64,000 nucleotides of DNA from Ornithorhynchus anatinus (Eukaryota > Chordata > Mammalia > Monotremata > Ornithorhynchidae), in NCBI RefSeq assembly GCF_004115215.2, contig NC_041745.1, forward strand, positions 44,388,377-44,452,376, given 5' to 3'. The notes beneath the pieces are model-generated. The model worked only from the letters and a program-made list of their open reading frames with translations, made no database searches and had not been told where the DNA came from. The translations under genes were made by a program, and so were the position numbers. Each line of letters begins with the position of its first letter. Within the stretch, counting starts at the first letter, position 1. Shown here in pieces: positions 52,301-62,689 of this stretch.

Positions 52301-55300
52301 CGAATTCACTGTACCCGTCTTTCTCGCTCGCATCCTCCCTCCCCGGCCTGGAACTCCCTCCCTCTTCCGTTCAGAGAGAACCCCATTCTCCCCATCTTCA
52401 AAGCCCTTCTAAAATAACATCTCCTCCAGAAGCCTTCCCTGACCGACTTCTCCTTTCTACCTCCTATATATACTTGCCTCTGCACCCCTTGTTTTATGGT
52501 ATTTGTTACGTGCTTACTAGAAATACCGTTGATTAGTGCTTAACTAATAGGGTGTGTGAGGGTGGACTGGTGGAGTCACAAGGGCTTAATTGGAACAGAA
52601 GTGCTGAGGCGATCGGTGAAGGGGATATGATATGATCTGAGGAGAGGAGCTGGGGTTGTGAAATTGCAGGCTCACCCAGCGGGGTTTCCTCTTCCCCTGT
52701 AGCCAGCTAAGCATTTCTTCTTCTTTCTCTTCCTCCTCCTCCTCCTCTTCTTCTTTCTCTTTTCTCTCTCTTTCTGCCCAAATAGCCAGCCAAACATTTC
52801 TTCTTCTTCTCTCTCTCACACACACACTCTCTCTCTCTCACACACCCATACACACAAAATCAGTTCATCTCCCTGGTGGATGGTCTGTGAGTCCCACACT
52901 GTCCCCTTTATTCAGCTCCCGTTGTCTCTCCCCAGACATCAGGCAGTCATCCTGGGCCTTTCTCCTTGGGGCTGGTCTCCAAGGCAGGTCCTCTCTGCCT
53001 TGTGGCAGCCTCCAAAGGAAAGCCTGAGCCATGTCACCTCCCCGATGGCTTCCTATACACTGGGCCCTGGTCCCCATGGCTCCGGGCACACCACGTCATG
53101 GATCCGGGCACACCTTTCATTCAATAGTATTTATTGAGCGCTTACTATGTGCAGAGCACTGTACTAAGCGCTTGGGATGAAACAAGTCGGCAACAGAGAC
53201 AGTCCCTGCCGTTTGACGGGCTTACGGTCTAATCGGGGGAGACGGACGGACGAGAACGATGGCAATAAACAGAGTCAAGGGGAAGAACATCTCGTAAAAA
53301 CCGATGGCAACTAAATAGAATCGAGGCGATGTACAATTCATTAACAAAATAAATAGGGTAACGAAAATATATACAGTTGAGCGGACGAGTACGGTGCTGT
53401 GGGGATGGGAAGGGAGAGGTGGAGGAGCAGAGGGAAAAGGGGAAAATGAAGGGTTTAGCTGCGGAGAGGTAAAGGGGGGATGGCAGAGGGAGTAGAGGGA
53501 GAAGAGGAGCTCAGTCTGGGAAGGCCTCTTGGAGGAGGTGAGTTTTAAGTAGGGTTTTGAAGAGGGAAAGAGAATCGGTTTGGCGGAGGTGAGGAGGGAG
53601 GGCGTTCCGGGACCGCGGGAGGACGTGACCCGGGGGTCGACGGCGGGATAGGCGAGACCGAGGGACGGTGAGGAGGTGGGCGGCGGAGGAGCGGAGCGTG
53701 CGGGGTGGGCGGTAGAAAGAGAGAAGGGAGGAGAGGTAGGAAGGGGCAAGGTGATGGAGAGCCTCGAAGCCTAGAGTGAGGAGTTTTTGTTTGGAGCGGA
53801 GGTCGATAGGCAGCCACTGGAGTTGTTTAAGAAGGGGAGTGACATGCCCAGATCGTTTTTGCAGGAAGATGAGCCGGGCAGCGGAGTGAAGAATAGACTG
53901 GAGCGGGGCGAGAGAGGAGGAAGGGAGGTCAGAGAGAAGGCTGACACAGTAGTCCTCTCCATCTCTCCACCTCTCCATCATGGCTCTGGGCACTCTTCCC
54001 CCTCATGGCTCCGGCCTCGTCTCGCCACCGTGCTTCCAGTCACGCTTCCCCTCGTGGCTCCCGACATGCTCACTTTCCCCTGGGGTTGACGGTGACTGGG
54101 CTAGAGGCATTGGGTTGAGGTGACTCCTCTTGGCATTCATGGACTCAGATAAAAGGCCGCCTACTCCCCCAAGCACAGACACATCCAAACTTAAATACTC
54201 ACCATCCTTCCACCCAGAGAGCTGCCCACCTCACCCACTGGGTGATGGATGCCGGTATAGACGGGCACATGAGCCCCCGAGAGCCAAACGGTGGGAACGG
54301 AAATGCATTCTGGCGGAAGGAACGGGAAGGCAGGCTTTAGAATCCCCCAGGTCAAAATGACCGAAAGCCGAGTGGAAGACCAAAATCCCCCAAGGGAGAA
54401 GCCGGAACGCCAGTGATCCCAAAACCTCCGTCGATCGATCGCATGTACCGAGCTCTAGGCACTCTATCAGATGCTTAGGGAAAGTAGAACAGGAACCAGA
54501 CACGTTCCCTGCCCTTAAAGGGATTTCAATCCAGTGGGGGATTTGACAGATGGAAATTACTGTCAGAGATGGGAGCGGGGGAGAGCATGAGGGTAAAGCA
54601 GGGAGCCGGTCGAATGCGGCAGGATGAGATGGTGAACGGTTAATCAGGCTATTCAAAAACTCAAAATTAATTCACATACGAATTTGTCATCTCCCCCCAC
54701 CCCCGAGGGCTGCGGGTCGGGTCGGGTTGAAGGAGTCAGGTGCTTGGCTGGGGCTTGCAGCAGGTGTTTCGGGGGGTCGGTGCGGAAGCGCCCCAGGCGG
54801 GCAGACCTCCGTCGGGACGGGGAGCGGGACTCCGAGTGGCAGCCGGAAGCGTCATCCTGCGAGGGAGCTGGAGCCGACCGGTCCGACCTCCTCAGGGGAC
54901 GGACCAAGGGCTTGTCAGGTCACTGGTTCCCTTTGCTGCTCTGCCAGGAAGGTGCTGAGGGGTGAGGACGGGCACTGCTGCTGCCCTGCCCTGCCCTGTC
55001 CACTTAGAGGGCTCTGCTCTGATTTCCCGACAGGAATTCGAAAACATTCTGGATCACTACTGGGATGTTTCCCCAGGAGTTCCTCATCGGCTTCCGCAAA
55101 CAGGTCAAGATCTACAAGCTCACACTCCAGTGCTACTTTGGTGAGGACGCGACCCGGTGCCTTTCCTCGAGCTGAACTTTTCCCCCAACCCTAGCGTCTG
55201 CACGTTTCCCGGGGACGAAGTTTAGGCCGAACCTATCGCGAGGGACCGGCGGGTTAACCGCTGCCGGCGACGAAGGCATCTTTAGCCTAGCGGACCGTGA

Positions 55301-58300
55301 ACGGCACCTCTCCGGTGGCTAAGCCCTGCGGGCCCCCGCCCCGCCAAGACCAGGGCTCCAGCGGCCTCCGGGCTCTCGGAGGGGCCTTGGGTCGCTCGCC
55401 TCTGTGGACGCCCACCCTCACGGTCAGGGATGGAACACTCAACACCTCCGACTCTCCTCTCCGCCCCGACTCGGCACAGACAGACCCACACCCCTGCCTC
55501 TCCCCTCTCCGTCCTCGACTTTCTTTCCAGTCACCCGTTACGGACCATCTCACACCCCTGACTCTTCCCGCTCGACCCCCAGTGACCCAGCACGGACCGT
55601 CCCATACCCCTGATTCTCGTCTCCGTCCCTGACTCTCCCTCGAGTTTTTCGTCACGGACCTCTGTCGAAAGCCCTCCCGGAGGCACTCGCTCCTCACCAG
55701 AATCTCACCACTCTTGGTCATGTCACCTGATAGCACGCCCCCCCCCCCCCCCCCCCCCCCCCTTTACTGCTCTCTATGTGATTCACCTAGATCACCCCTT
55801 TAGTATTCATTGTTCCCGTAGTCTGTGTCTTCCCAGCTGTTTCTCTGTTTTTCCTCCTGCTCTCTCTGGATACAATTTACATCTCCCCATTAGCACGTAA
55901 ATCCCTCGAGAACGTGGGATCGTGTTTTTCCTTCTCTGAAACTTGTCCCAACTGTTTCATACAGCAGTCCCCACAGGACAGGCACCCAGTTCAGCACCCT
56001 GGCCTCAGTAGGTGCTCAGTCCAGCTTTCTGCTTTCTGCACTCAGTCGGTACCGTGCCCTGGTTTTCTGCCCACAGTCAGAGTCTCATAGGCCCCCGGGA
56101 GAGCCCTCTACCCCAAGTCACTGCCCAGTGCAAGGCTCTGCCCGCAAGAGATGCTCAGTTATTACTCCTGAATGAGTGCATCTCACCCTGAATGAACCCA
56201 ACCTATCTTCAGCTTGCCGTTTCCTACATTCCGCATTTTGGTGCAATTTCTAATGGGGCCAGTGGGCTCCCCTGGGTCCATTGGTTCTGGGGGCTTAATT
56301 AATTAAGCCAGCCATTAGCTGGGATCTTTGGGATGGGCCACGGATCAGAGGCCGAGCTGCCCGGGAGAGAGGCCCCATGCTCCCTTCGTGAACTCGCGTC
56401 AGCCCCCCCCGTCTCCAGCCGGGAGGGCGAGGGAGCCGCGGCCAGGAGGGGCCACGGCTGCCGGACTCTTGGCCGCGAGGAACCCGAAACTCTGCTCCTC
56501 TGGCACCGGTGCCTCGTCCCTCTCGTCGTTATACTGGTTTTGTGTTTTTATCGCTTCATGTTTTCCTAAATGTCTGTCGCCCGTCTCTCCTCCCCTCTTC
56601 ATTTTTTTTTCTAATGGTATTTAAGCACTTATTATGCCAGGCACTGTACTAAGCGCCGGAGTAGTTATAAGCTAATCAGATTGGACACAGACCATCTCCC
56701 ACCTGGGGCTCACAGTCTTCATCCCCTTTTTACAGATGAGGGAACTGAGGCCCAGAGAGGCGAAGTGACCTGCCCAGGTTCACCCAGCAGACAAGTGGCG
56801 GAGCCGGGATCAGAACCCAGGTCTTTCTGACTCCCGGACCCGTGCTCTGTCGACTGGGTCACGATGCTTCTTTGATGGACCGGGTCCAATTTCCAGCCCT
56901 TAGCGCACAGCTCAGCACCCTGTAGGCCCTTAGTAAATGCTGTTACTCCTACAGAGAGTCTTCCAGGTTGGCAACAGCAGCATTGAGGAGAGCCCCTGGG
57001 AACGGGGGCAAAGGAGGGAATTTGACTATGGCACCAGGAGGGTCAGGCTCAGCCCCGCTCGCCACCGGCCCCTCGTTCAACACCTGTCTGTCTGTCCGAC
57101 TCTCTGTCTGTCCGTCTCCAATGACAGTGAGGAGCATCAAGATCGAAAAGAGCGTCACCGAGGAGCCGTGGGATTTGGAGAGCTTGGTGGAGAAAGGTGA
57201 GCGGGTGACCACTCCGTGTGGGAGTGACTCCATCCCTGCCTCCCTCCCCCGACTGTAAGCTCCTTAAGGGCAGCGAAGGGGGTCGGTCGCGTTCTTGCAC
57301 GCGCTCGGCACAGTGCGCCGCACCCAGCGGGAGCTCAGTTCAGCTCAACGCTCACCCGGCGGCCAGGGAATGGAGAGGTGGGAACCGAAGTCCCGTCGGC
57401 TTCGTTCTGTCAGGAGGCCGCGGGGCGCCGAGGTGGGGCGGGGGCCAGATGGAGGGGGGCCGGGAGGTCCAGCCGTCATTAACGGGAGGCTGAGTCTAGT
57501 TCCGTCGACTCGGAGTCACGCGCGGCTCTCGGTCGGCTCTCGGTCCGCGCCCCCCTCCCTTCCCACTGCCTATTCCCTGTACTGACTTTGAAAACCGTCC
57601 GGAGCAGTGGGTCGGACGGGCTGTCCCAGTAAGCACAGTGGCGGGGGCCGACGTTCCTCGTCCGCCGCCGCCGCCGCCGGACACGCTGCCGCCGCTCTTC
57701 TCCTGAGACCGGGGCGTGGAGCGGGTGCTGACTCCCCTGCTGCTGCTTTTTGTGATTTAGATCTGACACATACAGAGGGTCAGCTCCAGACGGAAGAGTT
57801 TATTGTAAGTATACGCTGTGAACCGGGTGCTTGTCCCTTGTGACAGGTGGGTATTTCCCTCGGGCGGGGAGCGTGGCCTCAGGCGCCGTGTTGCTCAGCA
57901 GGTGTTGCGGGTGCCTTCGCGGGGGCTCCCCGGTGAGCCGGGATCTCGCCACCGCTCGAAGGCCATGCTTCTCCCCGGCCTTAGCGGCCCCGGCACCTCA
58001 GACCGCCTCGACCCTGCCCCCTCCCCTGATACCCAGTTGTTTTGGCCGTCCGTGGGTGAGGTTTGCGGGTGTTCACTAGAGAATTCCGGGTCAGGAACGG
58101 AAGGCCAGGGGAGCTCGGGGCCGGAGTTGGAGAGGGCCCTTTGGCTGAGCTCGATGGGGCGATGGGGACTCTGGATTAGGGGGGAAGGAGGGCGGGGTGG
58201 GCCGGGGGTCTCCGAACTGGGTAGGGAGGGACTCCGGACAGGGTCAGACCGCAGGTCTCTGGGTCGGGTAGGGAAGGGGCCGGGAGGGCTCTGGATTAAG

Positions 58301-59833
58301 GAGGGAGAGAGGAAAGAAGGGAGAGGCAGGGGAGTCGCTGGATAGAATAAGGAAGGGCTGGAAGCGAGAGATGGGTTGGGGATGAGGGGAGGATGTGGCC
58401 ACAGACGTGTGGCCTGCCGGAAAGAGCACCTCCACCACTTGCCTGCTGGGTGACTTTGGGCAAGTCACTTCACTTCCCTGGGCCTCAGTTTCCTCAATTA
58501 TAAAATGGGGATTCAATACCTGTTTTCCCTCCTACTTAGACCGTGAGCTCCAGGTGGGACAGGGACCGGTGATCTTGAAACTACCCCAGTGCTTAGTACA
58601 GTGCTGGTCACGTAGTTGGCGCTTAAGAAATATCACAATGATTATTATTAACCTAATGGCCATCCTGGGCCTGACGGGGAGAGTGCTGCTCTCTGCCCCA
58701 AACCAGTAATCGTCACGGGGTTCTCTGTTAAGCGCTCCCTCTGTGCCAAGCACTGTTGCAAGCCCTGGGGTAGCTAATGAGGTGGGACTCAGCCCCGTCC
58801 CACCCTGGGCTCTCAGTCGAAGTCTGCCCAGCCCGGAGTTCCCTGCCTGGTCCCGGCTCGGGCCACCGTGGAGACGGCCGGCAGTCCTGCCCTTTGCTTA
58901 CGGGCTGATCTTGCCGTGGGAAACGGGAATCCCACACCAGGTTTCCTCCTCCGCCCTCTGGGCGTCGGAGGCTTAGTGGCCACAGATAATAATAATAATG
59001 TTGGTATTTGTTAAGCGCTTACTATGTGCCGAGCACTGTTCTAAGCGCTGGGGTAGACACAGGGGAATCAGGTTGTCCCACATGGGGCTCACAGTCTTAA
59101 TCCCCATTTTACAGATGAGGTAACTGAGGCACCGAGAAGTTAAGTGACTTGCCCAAAGTCACACAGCTGACAAGTGGCCAAGCCGGGATTCAAACCCATG
59201 ACCTCTGACTCCAAAGCCCGTGCTCTTTCCCCTGAGCCACGCTGCTTCTCTATGTCTCTGCAGAATGGGGGTGAGGGAGGCGAGGGCCCGGGGGCGGGGG
59301 CCCCAACAGCAGGCCCATACGAGGCGGGCCCGGGGTCGGCAGTCAGCCCCGGCAGGCTCCACGCAGCCAAGCGCTCGGCCCGGGCCTCCACCACGGCCTC
59401 TGGCCCGAGCGCTGGTCCCCCGGCTGGCCTCGCTGCACCCGGGCCCTCTCTGGGCGGGGATAGGGAAGAGGGAAAGGCCCCGTTGGAAGGCATCGACCTC
59501 CCCCCGGCTTCCCCGCGGACGGGCCGCCCTCATTCGGAAACGGAGCCGAAGCACTGGCCGGCCGGGGCGCCTCTAGGCGCCGGCCCAGGGTCCAGAAGCG
59601 GAGGAGAGGCCGCAGCCCGGACCCCCGGCCACGCCGGCCCCCGGCAGGGCGATGGGTGTCCGGGGCGCGGCAGGCCGGCTTCCGAGGGCCGGGTCCGAGC
59701 TCTCTGGCCTCTCCCACAGTTCCCCGGAGCCCAAGCCACCTTCCTGCGGTTCATCATCCAGTCCGCCTTTGACAACTTTGTGTCGGTGTACAGGGTGTCG
59801 GCAGAAGGGACGGCCGACTCGCCTCCGGCCTGA
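49345..59833 (+). CDS. HSPB11: Intraflagellar transport protein 25 (HSPB11), complete
   Basis: Five coding exons: 49345-49442, 55034-55140, 57128-57196, 57761-57804 and 59720-59833, encoding 143 residues (human 144 from memory). Recognisable blocks, in order: [80 protein letters not shown] and [18 protein letters not shown]. Phases are 2, 1, 1, 0 and agree at every junction. IFT25 has a jelly-roll fold and pairs with the GTPase IFT27 in the IFT-B complex of cilia, where it is needed mainly for Hedgehog signalling and cargo exit. Despite its name it has no alpha-crystallin heat-shock domain. Intron 1 (5.6 kb) is loaded with SINE and L2 pieces. The ATG lies just downstream of the paired ETS motifs. 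Confidence 0.95.
49605..51900. mobile_element. SINE cluster in HSPB11 intron 1
   Basis: At least a dozen Mon-1-type copies: among them 49605-49760 (-), 49760-50020 (+), 50140-50360 (-), 50355-50625 (+), 50820-51025 (+), 51140-51410 (-, young, near consensus), 51410-51575 (-) and 51660-51890 (+, older). Confidence 0.88.
51960..52545. mobile_element. L2 LINE fragments
   Basis: A reverse diverged tail (51960-52080), a forward tail (52160-52265) and a forward 3' region (52280-52540, with ctccagaagccttccctgac). Confidence 0.7.
52715..52860. repeat. Pyrimidine microsatellite (CTT/CTC/CT, CA)
   Basis: ttcttctttctcttcctcctcc and ctctctctcacacacacac words, with the copy attcttcttc twice around a 'cagccaa' word, suggesting a small duplication. 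Confidence 0.85.
53118..53985 (-). mobile_element. L2 LINE, 3' tail plus ORF2 C-terminus
   Basis: The best L2 copy here. On the minus strand it encodes [38 protein letters not shown], then [19 protein letters not shown], the conserved end of L2/CR1-type reverse transcriptases, followed by a 3' UTR and tail. It is 5' truncated. Confidence 0.92.
54425..54560 (-). mobile_element. Old L2 tail
   Basis: gagctctaggcactctatcag to atttcaatccagtgg; strongly diverged. Confidence 0.55.
55400..55660 (+). repeat. Dispersed C-rich minisatellite, array 5
   Basis: The same unit, four to five copies, in HSPB11 intron 2. A run of 25 C lies just downstream (55738-55762). Confidence 0.85.
55655..56170 (+). mobile_element. 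Possible old L2 fragment with a long C run
   Basis: Words aaagccctcccggaggc and gtaaatccctcgagaacgtg recall the L2 3' region; weak. Confidence 0.35.
56605..56880 (-). mobile_element. Mon-1/MIR-like SINE
   Basis: ctaatggtatttaagcac to gggtcacgatgcttc, in HSPB11 intron 2. Confidence 0.88.
57245..57350 (+). mobile_element. L2 LINE tail, diverged
   Basis: gactgtaagctccttaaggg and gcgctcggcacagtgc, just after HSPB11 exon 3. Confidence 0.6.
58398..58800. mobile_element. Mon-1-type SINE and a reverse SINE fragment
   Basis: Plus copy 58398-58652 with a damaged head; reverse fragment at about 58710-58800. Confidence 0.8.
58984..59254 (-). mobile_element. Young full-length Mon-1 SINE
   Basis: Near consensus from taataataataatgttgg to gagccacgctgcttctc. 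Closely similar to the copy at 51140-51410. Confidence 0.93.
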
Positions 59834-59899
59834 AGTGGCCTGGTCTGTCGTGCGAGTGGACGGAGGTCCCTCGGGTCCCGCCGAAGGCTTTGGCTTTGG

Positions 59900-59905
59900 A
59901 TTAAA
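59900..59905 (+). terminator. Poly(A) signal ATTAAA of HSPB11
   Basis: ATTAAA 67 bases after the HSPB11 stop, giving a very short 3' UTR. Confidence 0.6.
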
Positions 59906-59929
59906 ATGAGTTGCTATTTTGCTCCCGCC

Positions 59930-61760
59930 CCTTCTTGAGCGGTGCTCGTTCTCTCTGGAGTCTTCCTTTAATCCCCTGATGGCTGCCCCCACCCCCACCC
60001 CCACCATCAACTAAGGGAGGTGGGACCCTTCTGGACCCTTCCCGTTTCTTCCCTTCCCTCTCCCTGGGCTCTCCGGCAGCCGATGGGGTGGACCTTCCCA
60101 AGGCAGAAGACTGAGGTCTTGGGAGAGTCCCACAGGAGCAAGATTGCCCGTGCTCCGCCCTCCAGGAGGTTACCATCTAACGGGGAGGAGATAGGACGTA
60201 TTCATCGACCCGAGGAGCCGAGGGAAAAATGAGGATGTGACAAGCGGGAGTCCCATCCCGTCCGCCTCAGTTAGCCGAATCAATAATCGGAGGCTCGGTT
60301 GGATACGTGACCTCCCGTAGGACCGGAATTCTGCCTTTTAACTGTTTCCTGCTCCCAAGTGTATGGCACGGTTCTCTGCACACAGGAGGCGTTTAGTAAC
60401 CGCCATCGACTGATGCGTGGGTTGATGCGCCTAGAGTTCAGGTGTAAATCTGTCTGCCCCTAAACCAGCCCCCTGCAGAATTGGTCCTGTCCCTAGGATG
60501 GTTTGGCTCTGTGGGATGGGCCCGGCCCGGCCCTTCCACCTTCCCTTGAGGCCCTTCTGGGTTTGGGGGTGAAGTTGGTAATCTGAACCAGGGATCTGAC
60601 GGGGTCGTGAGCGGCTCTCTGGTTGTGGAGTGGGCGATCCCGGCCGTCCCTGGACAGTGCGGATCGCCCCCAGGAGCAGCTCACGCTCTCTGCCTAATTT
60701 CCCGAAGAATCGAGTCCTGCCGTGGGCCCAGTGGAAAGACCACGGGGCCTCTGGAAACTGGGACTCGCGGGTTCTGGTCCCGCTCCTGCCTCTGGGCCGT
60801 GCCATCCGTTAGTCGGTACGGTTTCCGGGCGGAGGACCTCCAGGGCATTCCGCGAGGATGACAGGTCCGGCGGGACTCCCGACGGATGGGCGGCAGGCGG
60901 AGGGACGAAGACGGTGTCCCGGCCCGGCGGCAGCCCTGGCCCTTGGCCTCGTGCCGCCCCCTGCCCGTTGACTCGTCTCTCGTGCCCTGGGCTCTCCCGG
61001 GGATCCACCGGGTGAGACCAGAGAACGAGAATCTCCCATTGCCGGCCACCGGTACCGACATCAACTCGGGTTTGAATGCCTCTGCCGGCCTCCTCCCTTC
61101 TCTACCTGCTCCGGCCAGCCTCTTCCAAGAGGGTGGAGCCCCTGGCTGCGGGGGGCGGGAACTGAGGCTGGCACCAACCTGGCCCCTTGGGGGAGGGAAG
61201 GAAGTCAGTGGAAGAGGGCTGGAGGCAGCCCCTTCCCCTCCTTCTCTGCCGAGAGGAGAGGAAGCCATCAAACACTGGGCAGGGCGCCCTTCTGGCTCCC
61301 AGGATGGGGGCTCGCTCCGTCTCTGGACCTCTGTAGCGTTCCTTCGTTTGCGGTCTTTCCTCATTAAGCGCTTCCTTGTGAGAGGAGGAAGGACCGCGGC
61401 CCGCTGATGTGGCAGCCCGGCCCAGGGGAGAGGCCCGCTTCTGCCCGCTTGTGCCCCTGCCGGCTGTGGGTGACCTTGGGCCAGTTGCTGCACGCCCCCC
61501 GGGTTTCTATTATTTCCTCTCGTGTCCCTGCCTCTCGGGACAGAGTGGCCGCACACTGACCAATCCAAGGAGCCGTTTCAGCGGTGCCGTCCTCCCGGCC
61601 CCCTGGCCTCCTGGCTCCCCGCGGAGGCCGACATCCACGCGGTGGATCCGCTGGCCCGACCGCCCCCCACTCGCAGGGCCCCAGCCTCCCCCAACTCCCC
61701 GGCGGGGAGCCCAGCGGTCAGCCGGTGTAGCTGTTGCGAGGAAGCACGCCGACGGGTGGG
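59930..61760. other. Intergenic HSPB11-DIO1 (convergent 3' ends): no gene recognised
   Basis: Mostly unique GC-rich DNA with one weak L2 tail (60345-60425). No exon pattern recognised on either strand. This is the gap between convergent transcripts. Confidence 0.5.
60345..60425 (+). mobile_element. L2 LINE tail, diverged
   Basis: ggcacggttctctgcacaca, then gcgtttagtaaccgcc. Confidence 0.5.
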
Positions 61761-61783
61761 ACGCCACCGGGCCTTTGATGAGT

Positions 61784-61789
61784 TTTAAT
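61784..61789 (-). terminator. Poly(A) signal ATTAAA of DIO1
   Basis: Minus-strand ATTAAA about 25 bases past the SECIS; gives a 3' UTR of roughly 0.74 kb. Confidence 0.5.
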
Positions 61790-61811
61790 CCCGTGCCTCA
61801 GATCCCTGCCG

Positions 61812-61882
61812 CAGAAATATTTTCTCAGATCAAGTCACAGCTGCATGCGCTTTACACTGTGACCCTCATAAACCAATATTCA
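61812..61882 (-). promoter_or_regulatory. DIO1: SECIS element in the DIO1 3' UTR
   Basis: Minus strand, 5' to 3': AUGA at 61869-61866, then a stem arm with GUCACAG (61863-61857), an apical AAA (61853-61851), the matching arm CUGUGAC (61840-61834), then UGAU (61832-61829). The two arms pair perfectly over seven bases and extend by G-U pairs. A lower helix can form between AAUAUU (61880-61875) and the A/U-rich run after the quartet. Spacing of the quartet to the apical AAA (12 bases) is typical. SECIS recruits SBP2 and the Sec-specific elongation factor. Confidence 0.88.
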
Positions 61883-62511
61883 CGGAACCGGATCCGGGGC
61901 GGGCCTCTCGCCTCGGCTGCGGTGCGGGAGCAGGGTGACCGCTCGGCCGGGATCCGGCCGGGCCGGGCCCCGTCGCGGGGGGAGCGGAGGGGGGTGGCCC
62001 CGGGAAGAAGGGGAGGGCGGGTGTCCAGGGTTCTCAGGGCCAACAGGCGACGCACTGCATCCGAGAAGGAGATGTTGAAAAACCAACCCGGGCATCTGCG
62101 GCCGGAGGGCCGGGGAGGGCCGGGCGGCCGAGCGGACCAGACTCCCGACCCAACCGCCGGGTTCCTCGGTTCCTCGGGGACGCGGTGCGGCGGGGAAGCT
62201 GTTAATCAGATACCTACTTTCTGAGGGCCTCATTCCCTCGGCTGGGGAAATGGGAAGGTGTGATGCTCGGGTGTGATGCGGGCTCCCTGTCCCCTCCCAC
62301 CTCTCCCTGTGCCCCCCCGGCCGGCAACCAACACCCGTCCCAGGCCACTCCTCTGGTGGGCTCGGTCGCGTGGGGTGCCGGCCTGAGGGACGGGGATCCC
62401 CCTCCCCGTTGCCCAAGCCGCGTTTCTGACGGGGCTCCCGGCGGGATGGGAACGGGGCACGGTGGATGGGGGACCCCTGAGTCCCAGGCGGCGGGGGCTG
62501 CGGCCTGACCC

Positions 62512-62577
62512 TTAGCTGAGCTTCTCCAGGACCGCCCGGACTTCGCCCGGGTTGTAGTTCCACGGGCCCGGCCCGCC
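62512..62577 (-). CDS. DIO1: Type 1 iodothyronine deiodinase, last coding exon only
   Basis: A minus-strand exon of 22 codons including TAA, entered in phase 0 after a good acceptor (ggtttctctttcag). It encodes [20 protein letters not shown] plus S, nearly identical to the end of human DIO1 ([19 protein letters not shown] from memory). The enzyme is a selenoprotein of the plasma membrane or ER that removes iodine from thyroxine. The selenocysteine codon and earlier exons lie beyond the window end. The SECIS element needed to read UGA as selenocysteine is found downstream in the same strand, which independently supports the call. Confidence 0.93.
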   Translation of the reverse strand, partial: GGPGPWNYNPGEVRAVLEKLS

Positions 62578-62595
62578 CTGAAAGAGAAACCGAGA

Positions 62596-62684
62596 CCCGT
62601 CGGGCCTCCTCGCCCGAAAACGGTCAAGCTGAATGCCAGCCCGTCGGGCCTCCTCACCCGACATGGGTCAAGCTGAATGCCAGC
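62596..62684. repeat. Direct duplication of a 44-45 base unit next to DIO1 last exon
   Basis: Two copies, 62596-62639 and 62640-62684, each starting cccgtcgggcctcctc and ending ggtcaagctgaatgccagc, differing at a few bases. They lie in the DIO1 intron, starting about 18 bases from the exon. Confidence 0.9.
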
Positions 62685-62689
62685 CTGGG

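Noticed and set aside
53511-53993. A protein with reverse-transcriptase-like C-terminus as a host gene
   Set aside because: It matches the end of L2/CR1-type LINE ORF2 and is followed by the L2 tail, so it is a 5' truncated LINE, not a gene.
62221-62250. An alternative SECIS candidate around an AUGA on the minus strand
   Set aside because: The arms between the quartet and the would-be loop do not pair; the element at 61812-61882 fits far better.
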